NCBI GenBank assembly: GCA_039931615.1
Contig: JBDTRR010000007.1
Location: 1 to 64,000, forward strand
Reading direction: 5' to 3'
Source of the DNA: JAHFUI01 sp039931615
Lineage (GTDB): Bacteria > Acidobacteriota > Vicinamibacteria > Vicinamibacterales > CAVVIG01
Length of the DNA: 64,000 nucleotides
A program made the position numbers and the translations under genes. Below are positions 43,908 to 52,349 of the stretch, piece after piece. Position 1 is the stretch's first letter; each line of letters opens with the position of its first letter. Under the pieces are notes generated by a model. It worked only from the letters and a program-made list of their open reading frames with translations. It had not been told where the DNA came from and searched no databases.

Positions 43908-43962
43908 GATGCGGAGTCCGGCGTTCCGCCGTTGTTGGTGTCTGCGCCGGCGCGCTCGCTGA

Positions 43963-44892
43963 TCACCAGATCACTCGCGCTCCGAGGGGAGCGATGGCGG
44001 ACACGTAGGTCTGTGGTTCACCGCCGATTTCGGCGCGGACCGCCGCCGTCATCGCCGCCGCCACGCGCGCCGCGTCGCCGGCACTGCGGCACATGGCAAA
44101 CAGCGACGGCCCGGATCCGGACAGGCTGCAGCCGAGTGCGCCGGCGGCCGCCGCGGCCTGTTTGATCGCGGCCAGGCCCGGGACCAGCGCGGCACGGCGC
44201 GGCTCGGCGATGGTATCGACCAGCGACCGGCCAATCAGGTCGAAGTCGCTGCGGTGGAGGCCGTCGACGAACGCCCCGAGGTTGGCCCACTGCTGGATGG
44301 CGTCGCGCAGCGGCACCGACTCGCCCAGCAGCGTCCGGGCCATCGCCGTCTCGATCTCGAGATCGGGGTGGACGACCACCGCCGTCAGCCCGGCCGGAAC
44401 CGGCAGACGCACGATGTCGGGCGGATTGGCGCATCGCACCAGCACGAACCCGCCGTACAGCGCCGGCGCGATGTTGTCGGCGTGCGCCGAACCGGCACCG
44501 AGGCGTTCTCCTTCGAGCGCGCAGCTGATCAGCGTCTCGATCGACGCGCCGAGTTCGAACAGCGCGTCGATGGCGACCACCGCGGCGGCGGCGCTGGCCG
44601 CGCTGCCGCCCAATCCGCTGGCGAGCGGCAGCCCCTTCCGGATGGTCAGTGCCACGCCCCGGCGCTCGCCCGCCACGGCCAGCAGCGCCCGGGCGGCAAC
44701 GCCGGCGGTATTACGCGACGCCTCGCGCGGCAGCCGGCCGTCGTCGCCGACGATGTCGTCGATGCTGACGCCGGACGGAGCCGGCCGCGCGGTGACCTCG
44801 TCGCCCGGTGACAGCAACGCGAAGCCGAGCACATCGAATCCGCACGCCACGTTCGAGACCGTCGCGGGAGCGAACGCCGTCACTGAATCCAT
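43963..44892 (-). CDS. thrB: Homoserine kinase
   Basis: A 309-aa GHMP-family kinase with the ATP loop PLASGLGGSAAS (89-100) and a C-terminal GCSLSGSGPSLFA motif. It phosphorylates homoserine, providing the substrate for thrC, which lies next in the run. A minus-strand TAAGAT at 44903-44908 lies 10 nt before the ATG. The gap to the upstream threonine dehydrogenase-like gene is 40 bp. Confidence 0.95.
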   Translation of the reverse strand: MDSVTAFAPATVSNVACGFDVLGFALLSPGDEVTARPAPSGVSIDDIVGDDGRLPREASRNTAGVAARALLAVAGERRGVALTIRKGLPLASGLGGSAASAAAAVVAIDALFELGASIETLISCALEGERLGAGSAHADNIAPALYGGFVLVRCANPPDIVRLPVPAGLTAVVVHPDLEIETAMARTLLGESVPLRDAIQQWANLGAFVDGLHRSDFDLIGRSLVDTIAEPRRAALVPGLAAIKQAAAAAGALGCSLSGSGPSLFAMCRSAGDAARVAAAMTAAVRAEIGGEPQTYVSAIAPLGARVIW

Positions 44893-44932
44893 CGGGACAT
44901 GTATCTTACTCGGCCTGCCAGGGGCCCAGCAC

Positions 44933-45949
44933 TCAGCCGGGGTGGTAACGCTCGCGGATGGTCGGGATCAGATATTCGCTGAACGCCCGGTCGAAGCCGA
45001 AGGTCGGGTTGAAGCCCCAGTCGGCGCGAGCGGCCGAATCATCGAGGTCGGCCGGCCACGAGTCGACGATGCCCTGCCGCTTGGGGTCGACCTGGTAGAT
45101 AATCTCGCCACGCGGAAACGCCCGCAGCACCACCTCGCGGATGTCGGCGGCGGCGGCGCTGAATGCCGTGACGTTGTAGGCGGTTCGCGTCAGACGATCC
45201 TTCGGCGCGCGGCCGAGTGTCAGCAGCGCGTCGACGGCATCGGGCATCGCCAGGAACGGGAGGGTGGTGTCGGGCCGGACGAAGCAGGCATACGGCTGCC
45301 CTTTCGCCGACGCATGGATCATCTCCGACGCGTAGTCCGAGGTGCCGCCGGAGGGCAGCGTCGACCCCGAGATCAACCCCGGGAAGCGCACGCAGCGGAA
45401 GTCGACGTGCGGCGTGGCGTCGGCCGAGAGCTGCTTGTAGTGGAAGGCGTAGTAGCGGCCGAGCTGCTCGCAATACAGCTTGTTGCATCCGTACATGGTC
45501 TTCGGACGGGCAAAGTCGTCCTCCCGCACCCGCCCGGCCCGCATCTTCGCCGCCGGACCACCGATGCCGTAGGCGGCAATCGACGAGGGATAGACGAACA
45601 CCACCGGCCGGCCGTGCGACTCCCCCTGCCGCTGGGCGAACTCGAGCAGGTTGAGCGTCCCCTCGACGTTGACGTGATGGGCAGTGACCGGCGTGAACTC
45701 GGCCCGCGTCGACAGCAGCGCGGCGAGATGGAACACGAATTCAATCTCGAACTCCGCCAGGATGCGATCGAGCAGGTTGGTATCGGTGATCGAGCCGGTG
45801 AAGACGCGGGTGACCGACGGCAGCAGCGCCGGATCGAGCGGCGTGATGTCGAGCGTGACGATTGGCGTGCCGGCCGAGCCGAGCCGCGCGATCAGGCCGT
45901 GACCGATTTCGCCGCCGGCACCGGTGATCAGGGAGACCGGTTTACGCAT
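44933..45949 (-). CDS. SDR-type threonine dehydrogenase-like epimerase family protein
   Basis: A 338-aa extended SDR. The cofactor motif GAGGEIG is at 10-16 and the active-site Tyr153-x3-Lys157 (YGCNK) is present. The segments TSDYASEM and CFVRPDTTLPFLAMPDAV are typical of the NAD-dependent L-threonine 3-dehydrogenases of the epimerase fold. It would oxidise threonine to 2-amino-3-ketobutyrate. Its place just upstream of thrB and thrC is odd, since it degrades their product. No KBL (ligase) gene lies nearby. UDP-sugar epimerase remains an alternative. Confidence 0.82.
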   Translation of the reverse strand: MRKPVSLITGAGGEIGHGLIARLGSAGTPIVTLDITPLDPALLPSVTRVFTGSITDTNLLDRILAEFEIEFVFHLAALLSTRAEFTPVTAHHVNVEGTLNLLEFAQRQGESHGRPVVFVYPSSIAAYGIGGPAAKMRAGRVREDDFARPKTMYGCNKLYCEQLGRYYAFHYKQLSADATPHVDFRCVRFPGLISGSTLPSGGTSDYASEMIHASAKGQPYACFVRPDTTLPFLAMPDAVDALLTLGRAPKDRLTRTAYNVTAFSAAAADIREVVLRAFPRGEIIYQVDPKRQGIVDSWPADLDDSAARADWGFNPTFGFDRAFSEYLIPTIRERYHPG

Positions 45950-45982
45950 GATCCGCCCCCTATCTTAGAATGAGCGTCAGGC

Positions 45983-46207
45983 ATGATGCAGCCCGATCCG
46001 GCTCATGAGCGGGCGGCGGAAGCGCTGCGCGCCAGCGAAGAGCGTCTGCGCGATCTCGTCGAGCCCGCGCAGGATCTGATCTACTGCGGCGACGGCCGGG
46101 GGCGGTTCAGCTACGTCAACACTGTCGGCGCAGACCTCGCAGCCGGCGTGATCCCCGCACCGCGCCCGGCCGGTCGCGTCATGCGGGGGGCGCGACAACC
46201 TCGCTGA
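45983..46207 (+). pseudogene. PAS-domain fragment
   Basis: A 74-aa frame whose first half (ALRASEERLRDLVEPAQDLI then GRFSYVN) is the beginning of a PAS sensor domain, with the usual lead helix. It breaks off after about 48 residues; the rest is a short unrelated tail. It sits next to the start of the threonine dehydrogenase gene and overlaps the 3' end of the next minus-strand gene. I read it as the remnant of a sensor kinase or GGDEF-type gene. Whether it is transcribed is unknown. Confidence 0.55.
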
Positions 46208-46673
46208 GCCGGCCCCAGGTTTCCGGGTCCTGACAGAGGAGCGTATTCAGGTAGAGCGAGACGTCTTCCGCGGGAAACTGCTCGCCCAGCTGGGCCGCTG
46301 CCGGCGCCAGCTTGCCGGGGTCCGGCACGACGTTCTCCTCCTTGATCAGGCCGTCCTCGTGCGTGATGCCGAGCGCATCGAGAAACGCCCCCATCATCGG
46401 CCGCTTCACCGCGAGGTGATAGAGGATCAGCGCGCGGGCGGCGAGCGCCTCGGGGAGGTTGACGATACTCGCCAGATGCCGCGATTTGCGGTCGACATCG
46501 AGCGCGATGACGCTTTTGGCGCGGAACTTCTTCTGCTGCGCGATGAGCATCACCGCCTGGATCTGATCCTCGGTGGCGTCCTCGTCGCGCCAGAACGCGT
46601 CGGCGGCAGCGAGACGCTGCGCCGGCGTCATGTTCTTCCAGAGGCGGGTGGCGGTCAGCGAAGTGTCGGTCAT
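46179..46673 (-). CDS. Conserved-looking hypothetical protein (164 aa)
   Basis: A 164-aa, mostly helical cytoplasmic protein (no signal or membrane segment). The middle (KSRHLASIVNLPEALAARAL) suggests packed helices. No family is recognised. A minus-strand TAGAAT (46682-46687) ends 8 nt before the ATG, which supports this start and leaderless transcription. It is divergent from the methyltransferase gene across a 35-bp gap. Confidence 0.75.
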   Translation of the reverse strand: MTDTSLTATRLWKNMTPAQRLAAADAFWRDEDATEDQIQAVMLIAQQKKFRAKSVIALDVDRKSRHLASIVNLPEALAARALILYHLAVKRPMMGAFLDALGITHEDGLIKEENVVPDPGKLAPAAAQLGEQFPAEDVSLYLNTLLCQDPETWGRLSEVVAPPA

Positions 46674-46680
46674 TTGTTGA

Positions 46681-46687
46681 TATTCTA
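46681..46687. promoter_or_regulatory. Overlapping divergent -10 elements
   Basis: TATTCT on the plus strand (46681-46686) and TAGAAT on the minus strand (46682-46687) share five bases. The first would serve the methyltransferase gene (with GGAG at 46697 and ATG 46709), the second the 164-aa gene as a leaderless transcript. Polymerases could not use both at once. Confidence 0.5.
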
Positions 46688-46708
46688 CTCACGACAGGAG
46701 CGACGGAC

Positions 46709-47398
46709 ATGAGTCGACGACGCCGCGTGCTGATCGGCGCAGGACATCTCGCGGCCTGGATCGGGCTGGCGGCAGCCGTGCTGGCGCAGGCGGCGGGAGC
46801 TCACCCCGTCAGCGGCCGCCGCTTTGCGGCGGTGATGAGCGCCGCCGGCGCCGACTGGCTCGATCGCTCCGAGCGCGAATCGGAGGAGGAGCCCGACCAG
46901 GCGCTCGACATCATCGGCCTCAAGAAAGGCTCGGTGGTCGCCGACATCGGCGCCGGCTCGGGCTACATGACCATCCGGATGGCCCGGCGGGTCGGCGCCA
47001 ACGGCATCGTCTACGCCAACGACATCCAGCAGCCGATGCTTGATCTACTCGAGCAGCGCCTGAAGAAGGGAAAAATTGCCAACGTCCGTCCGATCCTCGG
47101 CACGCTGGACGATCCGAAGCTGCCGGCCGAGTCGATCGAAATGGCCCTGCTGGTGGACGTCTACCACGAGTTCTCCCAACCCCAGGCGATGTTGCGGCAC
47201 CTGCACGACGCGCTGAAGACCGGGGGACGGCTGGTGCTGCTCGAGTACCGCAAGGAGGATCCCGCGATTCCGATTCGCCCCGAGCACAAGATGAGCGTGG
47301 CCGAGGCGAAGTTGGAAGTTGAAGCTGAAGGCTTCAAGCTCGGCCGCGTCGACGACAGCCTGCCCCGTCAGCACGTGCTGATCTTCACCAAACGCTGA
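46709..47398 (+). CDS. SAM-dependent methyltransferase with N-terminal export signal
   Basis: A 229-aa class I methyltransferase with SAM motif DIGAGSG (79-85) and the following VYANDIQ acidic strand. Residues 6-31 are a basic start plus a hydrophobic segment ending in alanine-rich sequence, so it looks exported or anchored, unusual because SAM is cytoplasmic. GGAG (46697-46700) gives a fair ribosome site for ATG 46709. The substrate is unknown. Confidence 0.85.
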   Translation: MSRRRRVLIGAGHLAAWIGLAAAVLAQAAGAHPVSGRRFAAVMSAAGADWLDRSERESEEEPDQALDIIGLKKGSVVADIGAGSGYMTIRMARRVGANGIVYANDIQQPMLDLLEQRLKKGKIANVRPILGTLDDPKLPAESIEMALLVDVYHEFSQPQAMLRHLHDALKTGGRLVLLEYRKEDPAIPIRPEHKMSVAEAKLEVEAEGFKLGRVDDSLPRQHVLIFTKR

Positions 47399-47482
47399 CA
47401 CGGGTGGTTGCCGTCCGGCCTCCGGCAACCGTGCAGCACCTCGACCTGCGGACACGGAGATTCAAACCTGTTGAGTGATCGG

Positions 47483-48847
47483 ATGTCATCCCCGGTGTCC
47501 ATGGTGTCGTCCGTCTGGAAACGCCTGGCCGTGCTCGGCTGGCTGGTCGCCGTCCTGGCCTGGTGGGGCGGCACGGCCTGGCTGGCCCGCCAGCCGGCGC
47601 CGTTGGCGATCCGGCTGACCAATCCCGCATTTGCCGCCGGCTTGCTCTGGACCGTTGTCGTGGCTGCCTGGCTCATCGTCCGCGGCGCGCGGAATCGGCG
47701 CCTGATGCTCTTTCGGGCCGCGGCGGCGGCGCTGGCCGGCTTCGCCTGCCTGCTGGTGTTCGAAGCGGCCGCCGCAGCCGGCCTGATCGACTTCCACACG
47801 ATCCGGACTCTGCTCGCTGGCGACATCGATGAACGGTCAATCGCCTTCCGCAACGACCACGAGCTGTCGTTCCGGCGGCCGGCGCACGCCCACACGTCCG
47901 GCCGGCCCCGCAGCAACATGGCCGAGATGTTCAACCTCCCGATCCGATCGCCCTACGTCCAGACGTTCTCGACCGACGGCCGCGGCTTCCGCAACGCCGT
48001 CGATTTGACCAGCGCCGACGTGGCGCTGATCGGCGACTCCTACATCGAGGGCGCTTACGTGTCGGACGAAGAAACCGCCGCGGTGCGGCTGCAGGAACGG
48101 CTCGGGCGGCCGGTGGTCAATCTCGGGGTATCGGGCTATGGGTCGCTGCAGGAGGCGAAGGTGCTCGAGAAGTACGCCGTGCCGTTGCACCCCAAGCTGG
48201 TGGCATGGTTCTTCTTCGAGGGGAACGACTTCGACGACGATCAGGCGTTCGAGAACTCGATGGCCTACGAGCGCGGTGTCCCCCCACCGGTCGATGCGCC
48301 GGCGGCGCCCGCCCAGAAGTGGCGCGGCTTCGTCGATCGCTCGTTCACCAACAACGCGTTCATGCAATTGCGGAACTGGCTGGATTTCCTGATTCCGAAC
48401 GGCATCGACAGCTTCGGCTGGTTTCACGATCGCGACGGCGCGCTGCACCGCATGTATTTCTACGACTTCTACGCGACGCGGACGCTGGAGGAATACGAGG
48501 TTCAGCGGTTCGAAGCGACAAAGGCGGCGTTCCGCCGCGGCGCCGAGATCTGCCGGCAGCACGGGATCCGGCTGGTCGCCGTCTACATCCCGATCAAGTT
48601 CCGAGTCTACGGCAACCTCTGTACATATCCGTCCGGCAGCCCGTGCGTCCGCTGGAAGCCGTGGCCGCTCGAGGCCCGGTTCGCGGCGTTCACCCGTGCA
48701 GCCGGCATCGAGTTCCTGTCGTTGACCGCACCGATGCACCGCGCCGGCGCCAGCGGCCACGTCGTCTACGCGCCGGAAGACAGTCACTGGAGCGCCGAGG
48801 GACACCGGCTCGTCGCCGGGGAGATCGCGAAATTGATCGGCGAATAG
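47483..48847 (+). CDS. Membrane-anchored SGNH/GDSL hydrolase-like protein
   Basis: A 454-aa protein with three N-terminal membrane segments (residues about 9-100) and an extracytoplasmic SGNH domain. The nucleophile block is GDSYIEG (Ser186) and the distal catalytic block is DSHWSAEGH (Asp433, His435). The pattern resembles proteins that add or remove acyl groups on envelope polysaccharides (AlgX/AlgJ-like). The ATG at 47483 is used; a TTG at 47471 with GGAG upstream is an alternative. Confidence 0.83.
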   Translation: MSSPVSMVSSVWKRLAVLGWLVAVLAWWGGTAWLARQPAPLAIRLTNPAFAAGLLWTVVVAAWLIVRGARNRRLMLFRAAAAALAGFACLLVFEAAAAAGLIDFHTIRTLLAGDIDERSIAFRNDHELSFRRPAHAHTSGRPRSNMAEMFNLPIRSPYVQTFSTDGRGFRNAVDLTSADVALIGDSYIEGAYVSDEETAAVRLQERLGRPVVNLGVSGYGSLQEAKVLEKYAVPLHPKLVAWFFFEGNDFDDDQAFENSMAYERGVPPPVDAPAAPAQKWRGFVDRSFTNNAFMQLRNWLDFLIPNGIDSFGWFHDRDGALHRMYFYDFYATRTLEEYEVQRFEATKAAFRRGAEICRQHGIRLVAVYIPIKFRVYGNLCTYPSGSPCVRWKPWPLEARFAAFTRAAGIEFLSLTAPMHRAGASGHVVYAPEDSHWSAEGHRLVAGEIAKLIGE

Positions 48848-48855
48848 GATTCGCC

Positions 48856-50463
48856 CTACTTCATCGTCGGATATTTGATCCCGAGCTGCTCGAGATACGT
48901 CTTGTACTTGCTCGAATCGAAGTAGTACTTGCGGAGCTCGGGACGATACTGCTCCATCGTCTTCGCGTTGGTGGCAATCAGCGGCTGATCGGCGGCGCCG
49001 ATCAGCGGCAGGTATTTCTGATCCCTGGTCTGGACGGTCCGGAAGTAATCCCAGGCCTGCTCGACCAGCTCCGGCCGAACCAGCAGGTCGAGGGTCGTCA
49101 GCGCGATCACCTTGGCGCCGGCAGTGGCGCCCTTGTGCGCGATCGGCGTCGCCATCGCCACCGCGTTCGCCCAATGGTGCCCCGGCAGCAACGGAATGTT
49201 CGACGGGTAATTCAGCGTGATGGTCGGCACGTTCCACGAGACGTCGCCGATGTCGTCCGACCCGCCGCCGTAATTGTCGTCGGGCCGGACCGGGCCCTGC
49301 AGCCGGCCGATCTCGGTGGCCAGCCCGATCGGCGACTGGCCGACTTCCTTCTGGATCGCTTTGGCCAGCGTCAGGTCGTCCTCGTCCCACTTCGGCAGAC
49401 CGACGGCGCGCATGTTCTGGTAGGCCGTTTCGGCGATGATTTGGTTGAAGTGCTGCGGCCACGCGGCGCCGGTAATCTTCCAGCTCACCTCGGTATTGGT
49501 CATCATTGCCGCCGCTCTGGCCATCGTGTCCCCGATCTCGCGCAATTCCTTGATGTGCGGGTAGTCGATCTCGCGGAAGTAGTACCAGACACTGGCATTC
49601 GAGGGCACGACGTTGGGCTGATCGCCGCCGCTGGTGATGACGTAGTGGGATCGCTGCTGCAGGCGCAGGTGCTCGCGGCGGAAGTTCCAGCCGATGTCCA
49701 TCAGCTCGACGGCATCGAGCGCCGAGCGGCCGCGCCACGGGTTCGCCGCCGCATGCGCGCTCTCACCGGTGAAGCTGTACTCGACCGATACGACGCCGGT
49801 GCCGAGGCGGTCGCCGTATGAGACGTTGAAGTTGCTGCCGACGTGGGCGAACAGACAGACGTCGACGTCCTTGAAGACGCCGGACCGCACGAAGTAGGCC
49901 TTGCCGCCGCCGAGCTCCTCGGCGACACCGGGCCAGATCTTCAGCGTCCCCGCCAGGTGCTCGCGCTCCATGATCTTCTTGACGGCGAGCGCCGCGGTGA
50001 CCTGCAGGGGCATCCCGGAATTGTGCCCTTCCCCGTGTCCGGGCGCGCCGGCGACGATCGGGTCGTGATACGCGACGCCAGGCTTCTGCGACGCCTGCGG
50101 GATGTCGTCCAGATCGGAACCCAGCGCGATCACCGGCCGGCCCGACCCCCAGGTTGCGGTCCATCCGGTCGGCATGCCGGCGACGTTACGCTCGATCCTG
50201 AAGCCGTTCCTCTCCAGGACATCGGTGAGATACGTCGACGTTTCGACTTCCTGATAGCCGAGTTCGGCGTAGCTGAAGATCTGATCGACCATCTGCTGCG
50301 TCTGCTCGCGCATGGCCTCGACATCGGCCGCCGCGGCCCGCTTCAACCCGTCAAGCATCGGGTTGACGGACGCCGCCGGCCGCGCCTGTCCGGCGCTCAT
50401 CCCGATCGCGAAGACACCGCCGATCAGCGCCGTGGCGGCGATCGCGGCCAGTGTCGCCCTCAT
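48856..50463 (-). CDS. Exported M20-family amidohydrolase (AbgB-like)
   Basis: A 535-aa protein with a signal peptide (about 1-26) and an M20 peptidase fold. The metal/active region is at GHGEGHN (142-148) and AEELGG (181-186), with a late GHHWANA segment. The closest well-known group is the AbgB-type p-aminobenzoyl-glutamate hydrolase, here in a periplasmic form; a role in carboxypeptidase or amidohydrolase activity is inferred. Its ATG overlaps the stop of the upstream frameshifted gene by 4 bp. Confidence 0.88.
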   Translation of the reverse strand: MRATLAAIAATALIGGVFAIGMSAGQARPAASVNPMLDGLKRAAAADVEAMREQTQQMVDQIFSYAELGYQEVETSTYLTDVLERNGFRIERNVAGMPTGWTATWGSGRPVIALGSDLDDIPQASQKPGVAYHDPIVAGAPGHGEGHNSGMPLQVTAALAVKKIMEREHLAGTLKIWPGVAEELGGGKAYFVRSGVFKDVDVCLFAHVGSNFNVSYGDRLGTGVVSVEYSFTGESAHAAANPWRGRSALDAVELMDIGWNFRREHLRLQQRSHYVITSGGDQPNVVPSNASVWYYFREIDYPHIKELREIGDTMARAAAMMTNTEVSWKITGAAWPQHFNQIIAETAYQNMRAVGLPKWDEDDLTLAKAIQKEVGQSPIGLATEIGRLQGPVRPDDNYGGGSDDIGDVSWNVPTITLNYPSNIPLLPGHHWANAVAMATPIAHKGATAGAKVIALTTLDLLVRPELVEQAWDYFRTVQTRDQKYLPLIGAADQPLIATNAKTMEQYRPELRKYYFDSSKYKTYLEQLGIKYPTMK

Positions 50464-50803
50464 AGTTCCTCGCCCTCGATCTCATCGTCGGCGACATCGA
50501 CGACGACGTTATGGATGTCGACGCGGAACCACTCGCGGAAGGTCTTCAGGTCGCCGGCCAGGCCGATTCGTCCTCGGTCCACGCCGCCAGCTGGAACTCG
50601 AACAGCCAGCCGGCGTTGTCCTCGACCCACTCCAGGACATCTTCCTCGAGCTCGAATTCCGGCAGCAGGAAGGCCGATCCGAACGTCCTGGCCCGCACCA
50701 CACGCAACGTCTCGGCCTGGAACGCCGCCTCCTTCTGCAAAGTCCAGTCGAGATACGGCCTGGCGCCGACGAGGGTAATTGCCGTGCGGTTGATGACGCG
50801 CAT
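50460..50803 (-). pseudogene. Frameshifted small gene ahead of the amidohydrolase
   Basis: From ATG 50803 a frame encodes an acidic protein (85 aa, to a TGA at 50546). After a -1 shift near 50552-50562 the adjoining frame continues in keeping with it (GDLKTFREWFRVDIHNVVVD) to a stop overlapping the next gene's ATG. The two halves join into one plausible protein of about 114 aa. A single missing base is the simplest cause. The TACGAT hexamer at 50812-50817, 8 nt before the ATG, suggests the promoter is intact. A sequencing error cannot be excluded. Confidence 0.65.
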
Positions 50804-51013
50804 GGCGACAGATCGTAGCAGGTGTCGATGAGGAGCGAAAACGGGGGACGCGGTACGACCCGCGCCAACATGGCTGCTTCCGGGCCCGTTGGTACGTCGC
50901 AAGGCTCTGGGCCGCGAAGACACGATAGCACGAAGAAACGCCTCGCGAGGACGTCGCCTTCCAGGCGGTCGTTGGGCAGCGCCCGATCACAGACCGCAAG
51001 CGTCCAACTATTT

Positions 51014-51835
51014 CTACGAGCTGCGGCGGAGGCTCAACAGGGAATCGGCGCCGAACGATCGCACCGCCGCGGCGCCGATCCGGCACGCCGCCCTGAGCGC
51101 CGATGCCTGATCGGCCCCCTGCGCCAGGTGGACCAGATAGGCCCCGGCGAACGCGTCGCCCGCGCCGGTTGGATCGACCAGCTGCACGGCCGGTGCGGTT
51201 ACCGTGACGCTCTCCGTGCCGAACCGATAGTCGGCGCCGCGCTCGCCCTTCTTGACCACCATCGGCGTGGTGATCGGCCCGCACATCCGCACGATCATCT
51301 GGTATTCGACCAGGTTGGCAAACACGAGATCGGCGGATTGCACCACCCGGCACGTCGCCTTCGGATACGAGACCACGAACTGATCGAAACAGTCGGCGGT
51401 AACCGTCGTTTCTGGCGCGAGGATGCGCAGCTGCTCGATCAGCTCCACCTGGGTCTGCGGCAGATTGGTGGCGACGTGGACAAACTTGACCACCGAGTAA
51501 TCCAGCGACTCCGGCACCGTCAGCATGCTGCCGACCCCGAGATCGAGCTCGATCAGCCGGTCGGCGAACGTCGGCAGATACTTGATGTCGAACCGCGAAC
51601 TGGCGCCGCGCGCCACCGAGACATGCGAGAGGTCGACCCCGGCCTCGCGCAGCGTATCAAGCGAAAAGTCGCTGCCGACGGTACTGACCAGCGACACGTC
51701 CCCACCACTGAGGGCGGCACCGAGCGCCGTGTAGTAGGCGGATCCCCCGGGACCACGCCGCTGGGCAAAGGGGGTTTGAACGGTCTCGAAACCCAGGTGT
51801 CCGATGATGACGATGCGCGTACGGCCGGGCGACAT
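51014..51835 (-). CDS. PfkB-family sugar/nucleoside kinase
   Basis: A 273-aa ribokinase-fold enzyme with the PfkB signature DPTGAGDAFAG (221-231), the catalytic base at Asp227, and a GGSAYYTALGAA N-terminal motif. It phosphorylates a sugar or nucleoside; the family does not tell which. A minus-strand TAGACT (51841-51846) ends 5 nt before the ATG. It is the only gene of its unit and is divergent from the zinc-ribbon gene. Confidence 0.9.
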   Translation of the reverse strand: MSPGRTRIVIIGHLGFETVQTPFAQRRGPGGSAYYTALGAALSGGDVSLVSTVGSDFSLDTLREAGVDLSHVSVARGASSRFDIKYLPTFADRLIELDLGVGSMLTVPESLDYSVVKFVHVATNLPQTQVELIEQLRILAPETTVTADCFDQFVVSYPKATCRVVQSADLVFANLVEYQMIVRMCGPITTPMVVKKGERGADYRFGTESVTVTAPAVQLVDPTGAGDAFAGAYLVHLAQGADQASALRAACRIGAAAVRSFGADSLLSLRRSS

Positions 51836-51885
51836 ACATCAGTCTACCAAGCCTGCACCGGAACCACGACCCGGGTTGCGCCATA

Positions 51886-52314
51886 ATGAGTGGCGGAATG
51901 GACGACTCGGAACGGTTCGAACAACTGATCGCCTTCGTCGGGGCGCAACTGCCGCAGCCGGTCGAGGAACACCAGACCGACGACGGGTCGTTCATCTTCA
52001 CCGGCGGCGAACCGGCGGAAGTCATCGTCCAGGTCACGGAATCCACGGTACTGGTCGCCGCGTTCGTGGCGACGCCGGAAGGGGGCGACCGGGCCGACGC
52101 GGAGCCGCAACCGGTCGGCGAGCTGCACTGGCGGCGACTGCCTGAAACCGCGGTGATGAATGCGCTCTCGGCGCTGATCAAGGGCTCGCGGGAGATGCGT
52201 CTGGCGACCTACCGGGTCTGTCTCGATTGCGGCGAGACACGAGCGCCTGAAGACATGGCGACCGACGAGCTGTGCCGGGAGTGTGCCGAGGCGCCGCCAA
52301 CGACCGTCCACTGA
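51886..52314 (+). CDS. Zinc-ribbon protein of unknown function
   Basis: A 142-aa protein ending in a C4 zinc ribbon (Cys112, Cys115, Cys130, Cys133). The rest is acidic alpha-beta sequence without membrane segments. The C-terminal ribbon resembles DksA/TraR-like or Zn-ribbon regulators, but the coiled-coil tip is absent. ATG 51886 or 51898 are both possible; a CATAAT lies at 51882-51887. It is read before, and perhaps with, the AsmA-like gene. Confidence 0.72.
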   Translation: MSGGMDDSERFEQLIAFVGAQLPQPVEEHQTDDGSFIFTGGEPAEVIVQVTESTVLVAAFVATPEGGDRADAEPQPVGELHWRRLPETAVMNALSALIKGSREMRLATYRVCLDCGETRAPEDMATDELCRECAEAPPTTVH

Positions 52315-52349
52315 ACGTCAATGGCACGAATACTGCTTTGCCGCCGGTC

